7,093 nt of DNA from JANYLN01 sp041687575 (GTDB lineage: Bacteria; Planctomycetota; Phycisphaerae; UBA1845; JANYLN01), in assembly GCA_041687575.1 (NCBI GenBank), contig JAWLBS010000276.1, positions 1 through 7,093 of the forward strand, in the 5' to 3' direction. The position numbers were made by a program, and so were the translations under genes. Numbering within the stretch: the first letter of the stretch is position 1; each line of letters starts with the position of its first letter. The notes under the pieces are model-generated. The model ran no database searches and was not told where the DNA came from. It was given only the letters and a program-made list of their open reading frames with translations. Shown one piece after another: positions 1 to 5,909 of this stretch.

Positions 1-88
1 CCATAACGCCGGCTCCGTCTTCGGTCGCGGGTCGTCCGCGGAAAGTGACGCCAGCCGGTCCGTCTCGCACTGCCGGAGATATCCGACC

Positions 89-1516
89 ATGCGCGTGCTT
101 CTGGTGAACCCGGCGGATCCTCGTATTCAGGGCTACCATACGATCGGCAGCAAGATTCCGCACCTGGGCCTGCAGGTGCTCGCCCGGCAGACCCCCGCCG
201 AGCACACCGTCGAGATCGTCGATGAGATTTTCGGGCAGGACAAGACCGAGCCGACGATCCGGTCCGGCCGGTACGATCTGGTCGGCGTGACCGCCTTCAC
301 CTGCAGCGTGGTCCGGGCCTACGAGATCGCCGGGATCTGTCGCCAGGTAGGAGTGCCCGCGATCCTGGGCGGGCCGCACGCGTGGGCCTGCCCGGACGAG
401 GCGGCCGCGTTTTTCGACAGCGTCGCGATCGGCGAATGCGACGAGATCTGGCCGCAGATCCTCGCCGACGCCGCCGCCGGCCGGCTCGAAGCCCGCTACG
501 AGGGCAGCTTTCCGTCGCTGGAGGGGCATGTCGGGCGGTCGGACCAGCGGGCCGAGGTGCTCAACGGCCGGTACGACGTGGCGACGATCCAGACCAGCCG
601 CGGCTGCCCGGTCGGGTGCGACTACTGCAGCGTGACCCGCTTCAACGGCTCGCCGATCCGCCGCCGACCGACCGACGAGATCATCGAAGAGTGGAACGCG
701 ATGTCCCGGCCGTTCGCCTTCGTGGTCGACGACAACTTCTTCGGGGTCGGCCCCAAGCATGCCGCCGAGGCCAAGGACCTGCTGCGGGCGATCATCGCGC
801 GTGGCAAAAAGAGGCTCTGGTTCAGCCAGACCTCGATCAACATGGGCGACGACCTGGAGGCGCTGCAGCTGGCGTACAAGGCGGGTTGCCGGGGGATGCT
901 CGTCGGCATCGAGAGTTTCAATCCGGAAAACCTCAAGGCCTTCCACAAGGGCCTGAACCAGAAAAACGTCGACCGCTACAGGGACCTGGTCGCCAACTTC
1001 CACAAGGCCGGCGTGAGCGTCTTCGGGGCGTTCATCATCGGCGGCGAGTTCGACACGCCCGACACGGTCGTCGAGACGGCCGCCAAGGCGGTGCAGATCG
1101 GCGTGGACACCATCCAGATCACCAATCTGACGCCCCTGCCGCGGACGAAGCTGTTCGACCGCTACATGGAGCAGGGGCGGATCACGGCCTGCAACTTCCC
1201 CGAGGACTGGCGGCGGTACACGTTCATCGAGACGGTCTTCAAGCCGGCGAAGATGACCGCCGGTGAGCTCGACGAGGCGGTCTTCAAACTTCGCTGCGCC
1301 GCCGCGGCTGAAAGGTGGGTCTGGAAGCGGACACTGCGGACGCTGTTTTCCACCCGTTCGCTGACGACGGCGATCTTCGTGCACGGGATGAACAGCGGCT
1401 TTAAGCGGTTGGCGCGGCGGCTGGTTGCCGAGGACGCCCCGCGGTTCGGCAAGATCTTTGCCCGCCATGAGTTGGATCTGCGGTTGCGCCGGGCGTTTAC
1501 CATGATGGGCACGTAA
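89..1516 (+). CDS. B12-binding-domain radical SAM protein
   Basis: A 475-residue protein that probably uses a [4Fe-4S] cluster and S-adenosylmethionine for radical chemistry. The substrate cannot be told. The cluster motif is C173-x3-C177-x2-C180 in TSRGCPVGCDYC. Residues 1 to about 140 look like a cobalamin-binding-type Rossmann domain (MRVLLVNPAD start, LGGPHA near 93-98). The classic DxHxxG cobalamin ligand motif is not visible, as in many members of this superfamily. Residues 165-390 fit the radical SAM barrel, with VDDNFF near 213-218 and GIESF near 273-277. The basic C-terminal part (about 400-475) resembles the extra domain (DUF4070-like) of this subgroup. GGAG at 75-78 lies 10 nt before the ATG and supports the start. 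The first 88 bases show no other gene. The next gene starts 97 nt downstream, so co-transcription is possible but not shown. The family is sure; the reaction is unknown. Confidence 0.93.
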   Translation: MRVLLVNPADPRIQGYHTIGSKIPHLGLQVLARQTPAEHTVEIVDEIFGQDKTEPTIRSGRYDLVGVTAFTCSVVRAYEIAGICRQVGVPAILGGPHAWACPDEAAAFFDSVAIGECDEIWPQILADAAAGRLEARYEGSFPSLEGHVGRSDQRAEVLNGRYDVATIQTSRGCPVGCDYCSVTRFNGSPIRRRPTDEIIEEWNAMSRPFAFVVDDNFFGVGPKHAAEAKDLLRAIIARGKKRLWFSQTSINMGDDLEALQLAYKAGCRGMLVGIESFNPENLKAFHKGLNQKNVDRYRDLVANFHKAGVSVFGAFIIGGEFDTPDTVVETAAKAVQIGVDTIQITNLTPLPRTKLFDRYMEQGRITACNFPEDWRRYTFIETVFKPAKMTAGELDEAVFKLRCAAAAERWVWKRTLRTLFSTRSLTTAIFVHGMNSGFKRLARRLVAEDAPRFGKIFARHELDLRLRRAFTMMGT

Positions 1517-1534
1517 CGTCCCGCACAGCGCCCC

Positions 1535-1540
1535 TATAAT
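1535..1540 (+). promoter_or_regulatory. Possible -10 box before the MBL-fold gene
   Basis: A perfect TATAAT stands out in GC-rich sequence 74 nt before the ATG of the metallo-hydrolase gene, in the gap after the radical SAM gene. No good -35 hexamer lies 16-18 nt upstream (the sequence there reads CGTAAC or similar), so this is only a candidate promoter that would uncouple the two genes. Confidence 0.35.
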
Positions 1541-1581
1541 CCGGTAACAGAACGATCTCTTGCTTCCAACAGGCCTGAATC

Positions 1582-1598
1582 AGCCGGGGGGCCCGGCT
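1582..1598 (+). promoter_or_regulatory. Hairpin next to the MBL gene ribosome binding site
   Basis: AGCCGGG and CCCGGCT form a perfect 7-bp stem with a GGG loop. It ends 4 nt before the GGAGG Shine-Dalgarno (1603-1607) of the metallo-hydrolase gene. No T-run follows, so it does not look like an intrinsic terminator. It could shape translation of the downstream gene or stabilise the 5' end of the mRNA; its function is unproven. Confidence 0.4.
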
Positions 1599-1613
1599 TC
1601 TTGGAGGTGCATC

Positions 1614-2591
1614 ATGGTCGCTGCGACCGCACTGAGTCGCATGAAATCGCACGCCTGGCCGGTCAGCATGTTTCCGGTCACCGAGGACGTCGCGGGGCTT
1701 CGCATCTACCTGGTCAATGCCTACTTCATCGGCACGCCCGACGGGGATGACCGCTCGTGGGTGCTGGTGGACACGGGGTTGCGACGGTCGGCGGGCAGCA
1801 TCATCCGCGCCGCCGAAAAGCGGTTCGGCCGCGATACCCACCCCGTGGCGATCGTGCTGACGCATGGCCATTTCGACCACGTCGGCACGGCCGCGGAACT
1901 GGCCGACCATTGGGACGTGCCGATCTACGCTCACGAGAAGGAGTTGCCGTTTTTGACCGGCCAGCAGGACTACCCGCCGCCCGATCCGACCGTCGGCGGG
2001 GGGATGATGGCCTACATGGCCAGTGCGTATCCGCACGCGGGGGTCGACCTGGGCGAGCGCGTCCGGGCGTTGCCGGCCGACGGGCACGTGCCGCTGCTGC
2101 CGGGCTGGCGGTGGGTCCACACGCCCGGGCACGCGCCGGGGCACGTGTCGCTGTATCGCGACCACGACCGGGTGCTGGTGGCCGGCGACGCGTTCACCAC
2201 GACCAACCAGCAGTCGAGCCTGGCGGTGCTGACGCAGTACCCGAAGGTCTACGGCCCGCCGACGTACTACACGCCGGACTGGGCGATGGCCCGCGAGTCG
2301 GTCGAGCGGTGCGCCCATCTCATGCCGGCCGTCGCGGCGACCGGCCACGGTCTGCCGATGTACGGCGAGCGGCTGGAGCGTGGCCTGGAGGCGCTGGCCC
2401 GCGACTTCGACGAGGTGGCGGTGCCCCGGCAGGGCCGGTACGTGCACGCCTACGACAGCCGCCGGCCGGAGAGGAAGTCGCCGCTGCGGCTGGTGGCGAA
2501 GGAGAACCGGTCTGCGCTGATCGGCCTGGGGATTGCCGCTGGCGTGGGGGCTGCGTGGTGGGCGATCAGCAGACGCCGGCGCTGGCATTGA
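1614..2591 (+). CDS. MBL-fold metallo-hydrolase with C-terminal membrane anchor
   Basis: A 325-residue metallo-beta-lactamase-fold hydrolase, expected to bind two metal ions. The metal motif HGHFDH gives H84, H86, D88 and H89. Further likely ligands are H173 or H177 (HTPGHAPGH), D192 (AGDAF) and H245 (TGHG). The QQSSLAVLTQYP and YYTPDW stretches (about 199-223) resemble those of a common uncharacterised MBL subfamily, so the substrate is unknown. Residues 301-318 are hydrophobic (IGLGIAAGVGAAWWAI) and are followed by SRRRRWH. This suggests a single C-terminal membrane segment with the catalytic domain on the cytoplasmic side. I chose ATG 1614 because GGAGG (1603-1607) lies 6 nt upstream. The frame is also open to 1560, but those 18 extra codons have no good ribosome site and cross a hairpin. 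The stop codon overlaps the TTGACA of the next promoter. Confidence 0.92.
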   Translation: MVAATALSRMKSHAWPVSMFPVTEDVAGLRIYLVNAYFIGTPDGDDRSWVLVDTGLRRSAGSIIRAAEKRFGRDTHPVAIVLTHGHFDHVGTAAELADHWDVPIYAHEKELPFLTGQQDYPPPDPTVGGGMMAYMASAYPHAGVDLGERVRALPADGHVPLLPGWRWVHTPGHAPGHVSLYRDHDRVLVAGDAFTTTNQQSSLAVLTQYPKVYGPPTYYTPDWAMARESVERCAHLMPAVAATGHGLPMYGERLERGLEALARDFDEVAVPRQGRYVHAYDSRRPERKSPLRLVAKENRSALIGLGIAAGVGAAWWAISRRRRWH

Positions 2592-2616
2592 CATCGCTTG
2601 CGCCAAGTGCTATCTA
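2588..2616 (+). promoter_or_regulatory. Sigma70-type promoter for the leader-serS unit
   Basis: TTGACA (2588-2593) matches the -35 consensus exactly. It is followed after 17 nt by TATCTA (2611-2616) with a TG extension (TGC at 2608-2610), an extended -10 arrangement. A better hexamer, TATGAT (2615-2620), would need a 21-nt spacer. The -35 box overlaps the stop codon of the metallo-hydrolase gene. Transcription would begin near 2623, about 28 nt before the leader ORF. This is a sequence match only. Confidence 0.6.
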
Positions 2617-2650
2617 TGATGGTGTCCATGTGCTCATAAGGAACAGGCCC

Positions 2651-2731
2651 ATGACGCCGCAGCGCCGATATTTCTGGTCGTGGTCGTTTACCTTTAGCGG
2701 CTTTACGTGCCGCCGGTGCTTCATGGGCTAG
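2651..2731 (+). CDS. Aromatic-rich leader peptide (putative attenuator)
   Basis: A 26-codon ORF with a good Shine-Dalgarno (AAGGA, 2638-2642, 8 nt before ATG). Eight of its 26 residues are aromatic: the core reads YFWSWSFTFSGFT and a further Phe follows near the end. Three of the five Phe codons are TTT. The stop codon lies 21 nt before a strong intrinsic terminator, and a promoter lies just upstream. This is the classic layout of a ribosome-mediated attenuator such as the phe and trp leaders of proteobacteria. Stalling on Phe, Trp or Tyr codons would let the RNA avoid the terminator and express serS and, if co-transcribed, aroF. I do not recognise this peptide from a described leader. Three Ser codons in the core allow a second reading, in which the signal is charged tRNA-Ser for serS. 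A simple small protein with its own terminator is also possible. The end of the ORF matches the small ORF at 4218-4352. Confidence 0.6.
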   Translation: MTPQRRYFWSWSFTFSGFTCRRCFMG

Positions 2732-2774
2732 ACGATCGAGACTCGAAGATCCAAGGCTCCCGGAGGCATCGGCA
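2708..2774 (+). promoter_or_regulatory. Possible antiterminator pairing in the serS leader
   Basis: The last codons of the leader ORF can pair with the terminator: 2708-2712 (TGCCG) with 2770-2774, 2717-2722 (TGCTTC) with 2763-2768 (one G-T wobble), and 2725-2727 (GGG) with 2759-2761. This would take three CCC bases out of the terminator stem and its whole upper part. A ribosome stalled at the Trp or Phe codons would leave this strand free. One that reaches the stop codon would cover it. The pairing was found by eye, has asymmetric loops and has no computed energy. Confidence 0.4.
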
Positions 2775-2795
2775 GGTGCCCGCGGGAGCCTTTTT
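2753..2795 (+). terminator. Intrinsic terminator/attenuator upstream of serS
   Basis: A 10-bp stem pairs AAGGCTCCCG (2753-2762) with CGGGAGCCTT (2783-2792). Within it GGCA (2765-2768) can pair with TGCC (2777-2780). A run of five T (2791-2795) ends the structure. It lies between the leader ORF stop and serS and would stop most transcripts before serS unless overridden. No clear second promoter was seen between it and serS, which favours a role in attenuation. Confidence 0.85.
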
Positions 2796-2871
2796 CGTTT
2801 ATGCCGTAACGCTGACTCGGACGCAAGGAAGACACGATACGCCGCACCTGTAATCAGGAGCCCGAACGACC

Positions 2872-4182
2872 ATGCTCGATATCCGCACCATCCGCCAGGA
2901 GCCCGACCGGATCCGCCAGGCCGCCAAGGACAAGCGCATCGCCTTCGACGTCGATGCCCTGCTCGCCCTCGACGACCGCCGTCGGCAGATCCAGCAGGAA
3001 CTCGACGCCCTACGCCACGAGCAGAAAAAGGCCGGCGAGACGATCGGCCGGCTCCGCGGCAAGGGCAAGAAAGGCGGCGCAGCTGCAGAGACCGAGGACG
3101 TCGAGGCGCAGCTGGCCGAGACCCTGAGGCAGATGGAGCAGGTCAAGGCCCGCGCCAAGCAGCTCGACGAGCAGGCCCAGCAGGTCCAGCGGGACTTCGA
3201 CGCGCAGATGCTTCGCGTGCCGCAGCCGCCGGCTGACGACGTGCCCGTCGGCAAGGACGACACCGAAAACGTCGAGATCCGCTGCGTCGGCGAGGTGCCG
3301 GCCTTCGACTTCGAGCCGAAGGACCACGTCCAGCTCGGCACGGCCTTGGGCATCATCGACGTCGAGCGGGGCGTCAAGGCCTCCGGCAGCCGCAACTACA
3401 TCCTCAAGGGCGACGGCACGCTGCTGCACATGGCGGTGCTGCGGTTCACGCTGGATACGCTGCTGGCCAGGGGCTTCACCCCGATGACCGTGCCGGTGCT
3501 CGTCCGCGATTCCCTGATGTACGGCACGGGCTACTACCCCGGCGGCGAGGAGCAGGCCTACCGCTGCGAGCGCGACGAGATGAGCCTGGTCGGTACCGCC
3601 GAGGTCCCGCTGACCGGCTACCACAGCGACGAGGTGCTGGCCGAGGACGAACTGCCCAAGCGGTACTGCGCGTGGAGCAACTGCTTCCGCCGCGAGGCGG
3701 GCGCCGCCGGCAAGGACACCTACGGCCTGTACCGCATCCACATCTTCGAGAAGATCGAGCAGGTGATCGTCTGCAAGGCCGACCAGGCGACCAGCATCGA
3801 GCACCACCAGGAGATCCTCCGCAACGCCGAGGAGGTGGTCCAGGCCCTGAAGCTGCCCTACCGGGTGGTCAACGTCTGCACCGGCGACCTGGGCCAGGGG
3901 CAGGTGCAGAAGTTCGACATCGAGACGTGGATGCCCAGCCGCAAGAGCTACGGCGAGACCCACAGCGCCAGCCGGTTCTACGACTTCCAGGCCCGCCGGC
4001 TGAACCTGCGGTACCGCGACGGCGACGGCAAGCTGCAGTTCTGCCACACGCTGAACAACACCGCCATCGCCAGCCCGCGGATCCTGATCCCGCTGCTGGA
4101 GAACTACCAGAACGCGGATGGGACGGTGACGATCCCCGAGGTGCTCCGCCCGTACATGGGCGGCCGGGAGAAGATTGGATAG
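2872..4182 (+). CDS. serS: Seryl-tRNA synthetase
   Basis: A class II aminoacyl-tRNA synthetase of 436 residues, the usual length, that charges tRNA-Ser in the cytoplasm. Residues about 30-115 form the charged coiled-coil arm that contacts the tRNA, with a GKGKKGG turn near 63-69. The catalytic domain contains TAEVPL (242-247), motif 2 (CFRREAGAAGKDTYGLYR, 271-288) with FEKIE (292-296), and motif 3 (NNTAIASPRILIPLLE, 395-410). One region differs from the common bacterial form: where most enzymes have the serine-site text EISSCSN-x-x-DFQARR, this one has ETHSASRFYDFQARR (about 362-376). RIHIFEK replaces the usual RVHQFEK. This looks like a distinct subtype rather than damage, because all the surrounding blocks are intact. 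AGGAG (2856-2860) lies 11 nt before the ATG. Transcription probably passes through the attenuator-like leader upstream. aroF lies 264 nt downstream with no terminator in between. Confidence 0.97.
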   Translation: MLDIRTIRQEPDRIRQAAKDKRIAFDVDALLALDDRRRQIQQELDALRHEQKKAGETIGRLRGKGKKGGAAAETEDVEAQLAETLRQMEQVKARAKQLDEQAQQVQRDFDAQMLRVPQPPADDVPVGKDDTENVEIRCVGEVPAFDFEPKDHVQLGTALGIIDVERGVKASGSRNYILKGDGTLLHMAVLRFTLDTLLARGFTPMTVPVLVRDSLMYGTGYYPGGEEQAYRCERDEMSLVGTAEVPLTGYHSDEVLAEDELPKRYCAWSNCFRREAGAAGKDTYGLYRIHIFEKIEQVIVCKADQATSIEHHQEILRNAEEVVQALKLPYRVVNVCTGDLGQGQVQKFDIETWMPSRKSYGETHSASRFYDFQARRLNLRYRDGDGKLQFCHTLNNTAIASPRILIPLLENYQNADGTVTIPEVLRPYMGGREKIG

Positions 4183-4217
4183 ATGTCGTTCGAGGGAAGG
4201 GAAAGAGGACGGTAACA

Positions 4218-4352
4218 ATGAGTGCCAGCGGTTCCGTGGATCCCGTGGTTGCGGCCTGCGCGTCAGGCCAGGAGGTGCGCGAGACGCCCGGCTGCGCAGC
4301 GGCCGGTGCCTCGCGGGGCTTTACGTCGTCGCGGAGGTGGGTTTGGCGTTAG
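4218..4352 (+). CDS. Putative aroF leader peptide ending in WVWR
   Basis: A 44-codon ORF between serS and aroF with a good Shine-Dalgarno (AGAGGA, 4204-4209, 8 nt before ATG). Its last codons read RGFTSSRRWVWR and then stop, so two Trp codons lie just before the stop codon and a 9-bp hairpin follows at once. That is a trp-leader-like arrangement before the first enzyme of aromatic synthesis. The end matches the leader at 2651-2731: GGCTTTACGT occurs in the same frame (Gly-Phe-Thr), an Arg-Arg pair follows, and the stop context is TAG-N-CGATCG in both. The first 33 residues are Ala/Ser/Val-rich and look like nothing I know. Against this call, no T-tract follows the hairpin, so simple transcription attenuation is less evident than in the first leader. 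Confidence 0.45.
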   Translation: MSASGSVDPVVAACASGQEVRETPGCAAAGASRGFTSSRRWVWR

Positions 4353-4353
4353 T

Positions 4354-4383
4354 CGATCGCCCCTTGTGCGGGCCGGGCGATCG
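4354..4383 (+). promoter_or_regulatory. Hairpin after the aroF leader ORF
   Basis: CGATCGCCC (4354-4362) and GGGCGATCG (4375-4383) form a perfect 9-bp stem with a 12-nt loop. It starts one base after the leader ORF stop codon. An alternative, exclusive pairing exists between CGGGCG (4374-4379) and CGCCCG (4403-4408). The two forms could act as a switch controlled by a ribosome on the leader ORF. There is no T-run, so if regulatory it may work through pausing, Rho, or access to the aroF ribosome site at 4435-4438. Confidence 0.45.
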
Positions 4384-4446
4384 GCGGGAAGTTGCAGCAA
4401 GCCGCCCGACGAACGAAACGATACGGGATTCACTGGAGTCGAAGCC

Positions 4447-5466
4447 ATGATTGTTGTTATGCAGCCGGGGTCCACGCAGGAGCAGGTCGATCACGTCGTG
4501 GACCTTGTCAGGCACATGGGCCTGAAGGATCACGTCATCACCGGGACCAACCGCACCGTCGTCGCCTGTATCGGCGACAAGCGGATGGTCGACAAGACCG
4601 CCATCGAGACCGCCGTCGGCGTCGAGAAGATCGTGCCGATCCTCTCGCCCTATAAGGTCGCCAGCAAGGAGGTCCGTCAGGAGCCCAGCGAGGTCCGCAT
4701 CGGCCGCAACGGCGCGGTGGTCGGGGGCAAGCGCCTCTCGATCATGGCCGGCCCGTGCAGCATCGAGGACCGCACGATGCTCCTGGAGGCCGCCCATGCG
4801 ATGAAGGAGGCCGGGGCGATGGCGCTGCGGGGCGGGGCGTTCAAGCCGCGGACCAACCCCTACAGCTTCCAGGGCATGGGCGAAAAGGGGCTGGAGATCC
4901 TCGCCGAGGCCGGCCGGGCAACGGGCATGGCGGTGGTCACCGAGGTGATGAGCATCGAGCAGGTGTCCGTGGTCAGCCGCTACGCCGACGTGCTGCAGAT
5001 CGGCACGCGGAACATGCACAACTTCAACCTGCTGCAGGCGGTCGGGGCGACCAACAAGCCGATCCTGCTGAAGCGCGGCTGGAGCGCGACGCTGGAGGAG
5101 TTCCTGCTGGCGGCCGAGTACATCATCGACGCCGGCAACCCCAACGTGATCCTGTGCGAGCGGGGCATCCGCACGCACGAGACGCACGTCCGCAACACCC
5201 TCGCCCTGGCGACGGTGCCGGCCGTCAAGCGGGAGAGCCACCTGCCGATCATCGTCGATCCGTCGCACGGGACGGGGCACGCCTACCTGGTATCTTCGAT
5301 GGCCAAGGCGTCTGTCGCGGCCGGGGCCGACGGCGTGATGATCGAGGTCCACCCCGACCCCGAGCGTGCGCTGACCGACGGCGCCCAGTCGATCGACCTG
5401 GCGGAGTTCGCCAGCCTGATGAGGGACCTGGCGCGGATCGCCGAGGCGGTCGACCGGACGCTGTAG
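4447..5466 (+). CDS. aroF: 3-deoxy-7-phosphoheptulonate (DAHP) synthase, type I beta
   Basis: Condenses phosphoenolpyruvate with erythrose 4-phosphate to give DAHP, the first step of the shikimate pathway to Phe, Tyr and Trp, in the cytoplasm. The protein has 339 residues. Residues 1-70 match the ferredoxin-like N-terminal domain (MIVVMQPGST start) that in the Thermotoga-type enzyme binds Tyr or Phe for feedback inhibition. The barrel follows, with AGPCSIED (metal ligand C104), RGGAFKPRTNPYSFQG (128-143, phosphate and PEP contacts), LLKRGW (207-212), ILCERGIR (235-242), DPSHGTGH (H274) and MIEVHPDPERALTDG (E300, D311). All expected metal ligands are present. ATG 4447 is preceded by GGAG (4435-4438) at 8 nt and begins exactly where the family begins. 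The frame is open upstream to 4222, but that extension is foreign to the family. It probably belongs to a serS-aroF transcription unit and may be controlled by the small ORFs upstream. Confidence 0.97.
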   Translation: MIVVMQPGSTQEQVDHVVDLVRHMGLKDHVITGTNRTVVACIGDKRMVDKTAIETAVGVEKIVPILSPYKVASKEVRQEPSEVRIGRNGAVVGGKRLSIMAGPCSIEDRTMLLEAAHAMKEAGAMALRGGAFKPRTNPYSFQGMGEKGLEILAEAGRATGMAVVTEVMSIEQVSVVSRYADVLQIGTRNMHNFNLLQAVGATNKPILLKRGWSATLEEFLLAAEYIIDAGNPNVILCERGIRTHETHVRNTLALATVPAVKRESHLPIIVDPSHGTGHAYLVSSMAKASVAAGADGVMIEVHPDPERALTDGAQSIDLAEFASLMRDLARIAEAVDRTL

Positions 5467-5487
5467 GGCCTGTCTCAGGGGCGCGGG

Positions 5488-5567
5488 ATGACAACATGAC
5501 AACGTGACAACGTGAAGGCGTGAAGGCGTGACAAGGTGACCGGGTGGCAAGGTGACAAGGTGAAACG
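5488..5567 (+). repeat. Ten-copy degenerate 8-nt tandem repeat (GTGACAAG-like)
   Basis: Ten consecutive 8-nt units: ATGACAAC twice, GTGACAAC, GTGAAGGC twice, GTGACAAG, GTGACCGG, GTGGCAAG, GTGACAAG and GTGAAACG. They begin 21 nt after the aroF stop codon. On the reverse strand the repeat reads as peptide text such as SPCHPVTLS, which I associate from memory with spurious ORFs in planctomycete genomes. Function unknown; the unit pattern itself is certain. Confidence 0.88.
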
Positions 5568-5799
5568 GCAGGGGACAGGTGACAGCAGACTGGGTTTCGA
5601 GGGGGCGGGTATCGGAAGAAAGGTTTCGGGTGCTACGGTCCTGCGATCTTCCACGACGAAGTCGTCGTTTGGCGAAACCGGGCATGTCACGGTGTACTTG
5701 TTGTTTGGGGAAGCCGGAAGCAGGGCCGTGCTTTGGATCAGGCTGTCATCGGTGCCCCGGCTACGAATCGAAAGTGACCGTCGGCGGCGACTGTGGAGT

Positions 5800-5829
5800 G
5801 CGGCGCCGCCAGACGCCGCTTTGCATTTT
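5800..5829 (+). terminator. Weak terminator-like hairpin in the first 39-nt repeat
   Basis: GCGGCG (5800-5805) pairs with CGCCGC (5814-5819) around the loop CCGCCAGA. The T-rich sequence TTTGCATTTT (5820-5829) follows. It has the form of a modest rho-independent terminator on the plus strand, far downstream of aroF. In the second repeat copy one stem pair is lost and the T-rich part is interrupted by C. Confidence 0.3.
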
Positions 5830-5840
5830 GTACGGGCCTC
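5802..5840. repeat. 39-nt direct repeat, copy A
   Basis: It starts GGCGCCGCCAGACGCCGCTT and ends GTACGGGCCTC. Copy B at 6346-6384 is identical at 36 of 39 positions, and the three differences are all C/T transitions. Copy A lies 69 nt before the 21-nt array. Just beyond it, ACGGGCC (5832-5838) pairs with GGCCCGT (5864-5870). Confidence 0.85.
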
Positions 5841-5909
5841 AGGGGGCCTCGCGACGTCCGCAAGGCCCGTTGGCGGCAGGCGCCCCCGCGTGTGCGACTC
5901 CCGGACGTC

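Noticed and set aside
2651..2731. Type IV prepilin-like GFT signal in the small ORF
   Set aside because: GFT is present, but no glutamate at +5 and no hydrophobic helix follow; the ORF ends 7 codons later.
2623..2871. T-box riboswitch controlling serS
   Set aside because: No T-box core sequence or specifier-loop arrangement was seen; the elements found fit a leader-peptide attenuator instead.
3010..4218. 402-codon minus-strand open frame antisense to serS
   Set aside because: It is a shadow of serS in GC-rich sequence, with no family resemblance, and serS is intact on the plus strand.
4222..4446. N-terminal extension of DAHP synthase (open frame from 4222)
   Set aside because: The family starts at MIVVMQPG, GGAG stands 8 nt before ATG 4447, and the 75 extra codons are Arg/Pro-rich shadow sequence that overlaps the putative leader ORF in another frame.
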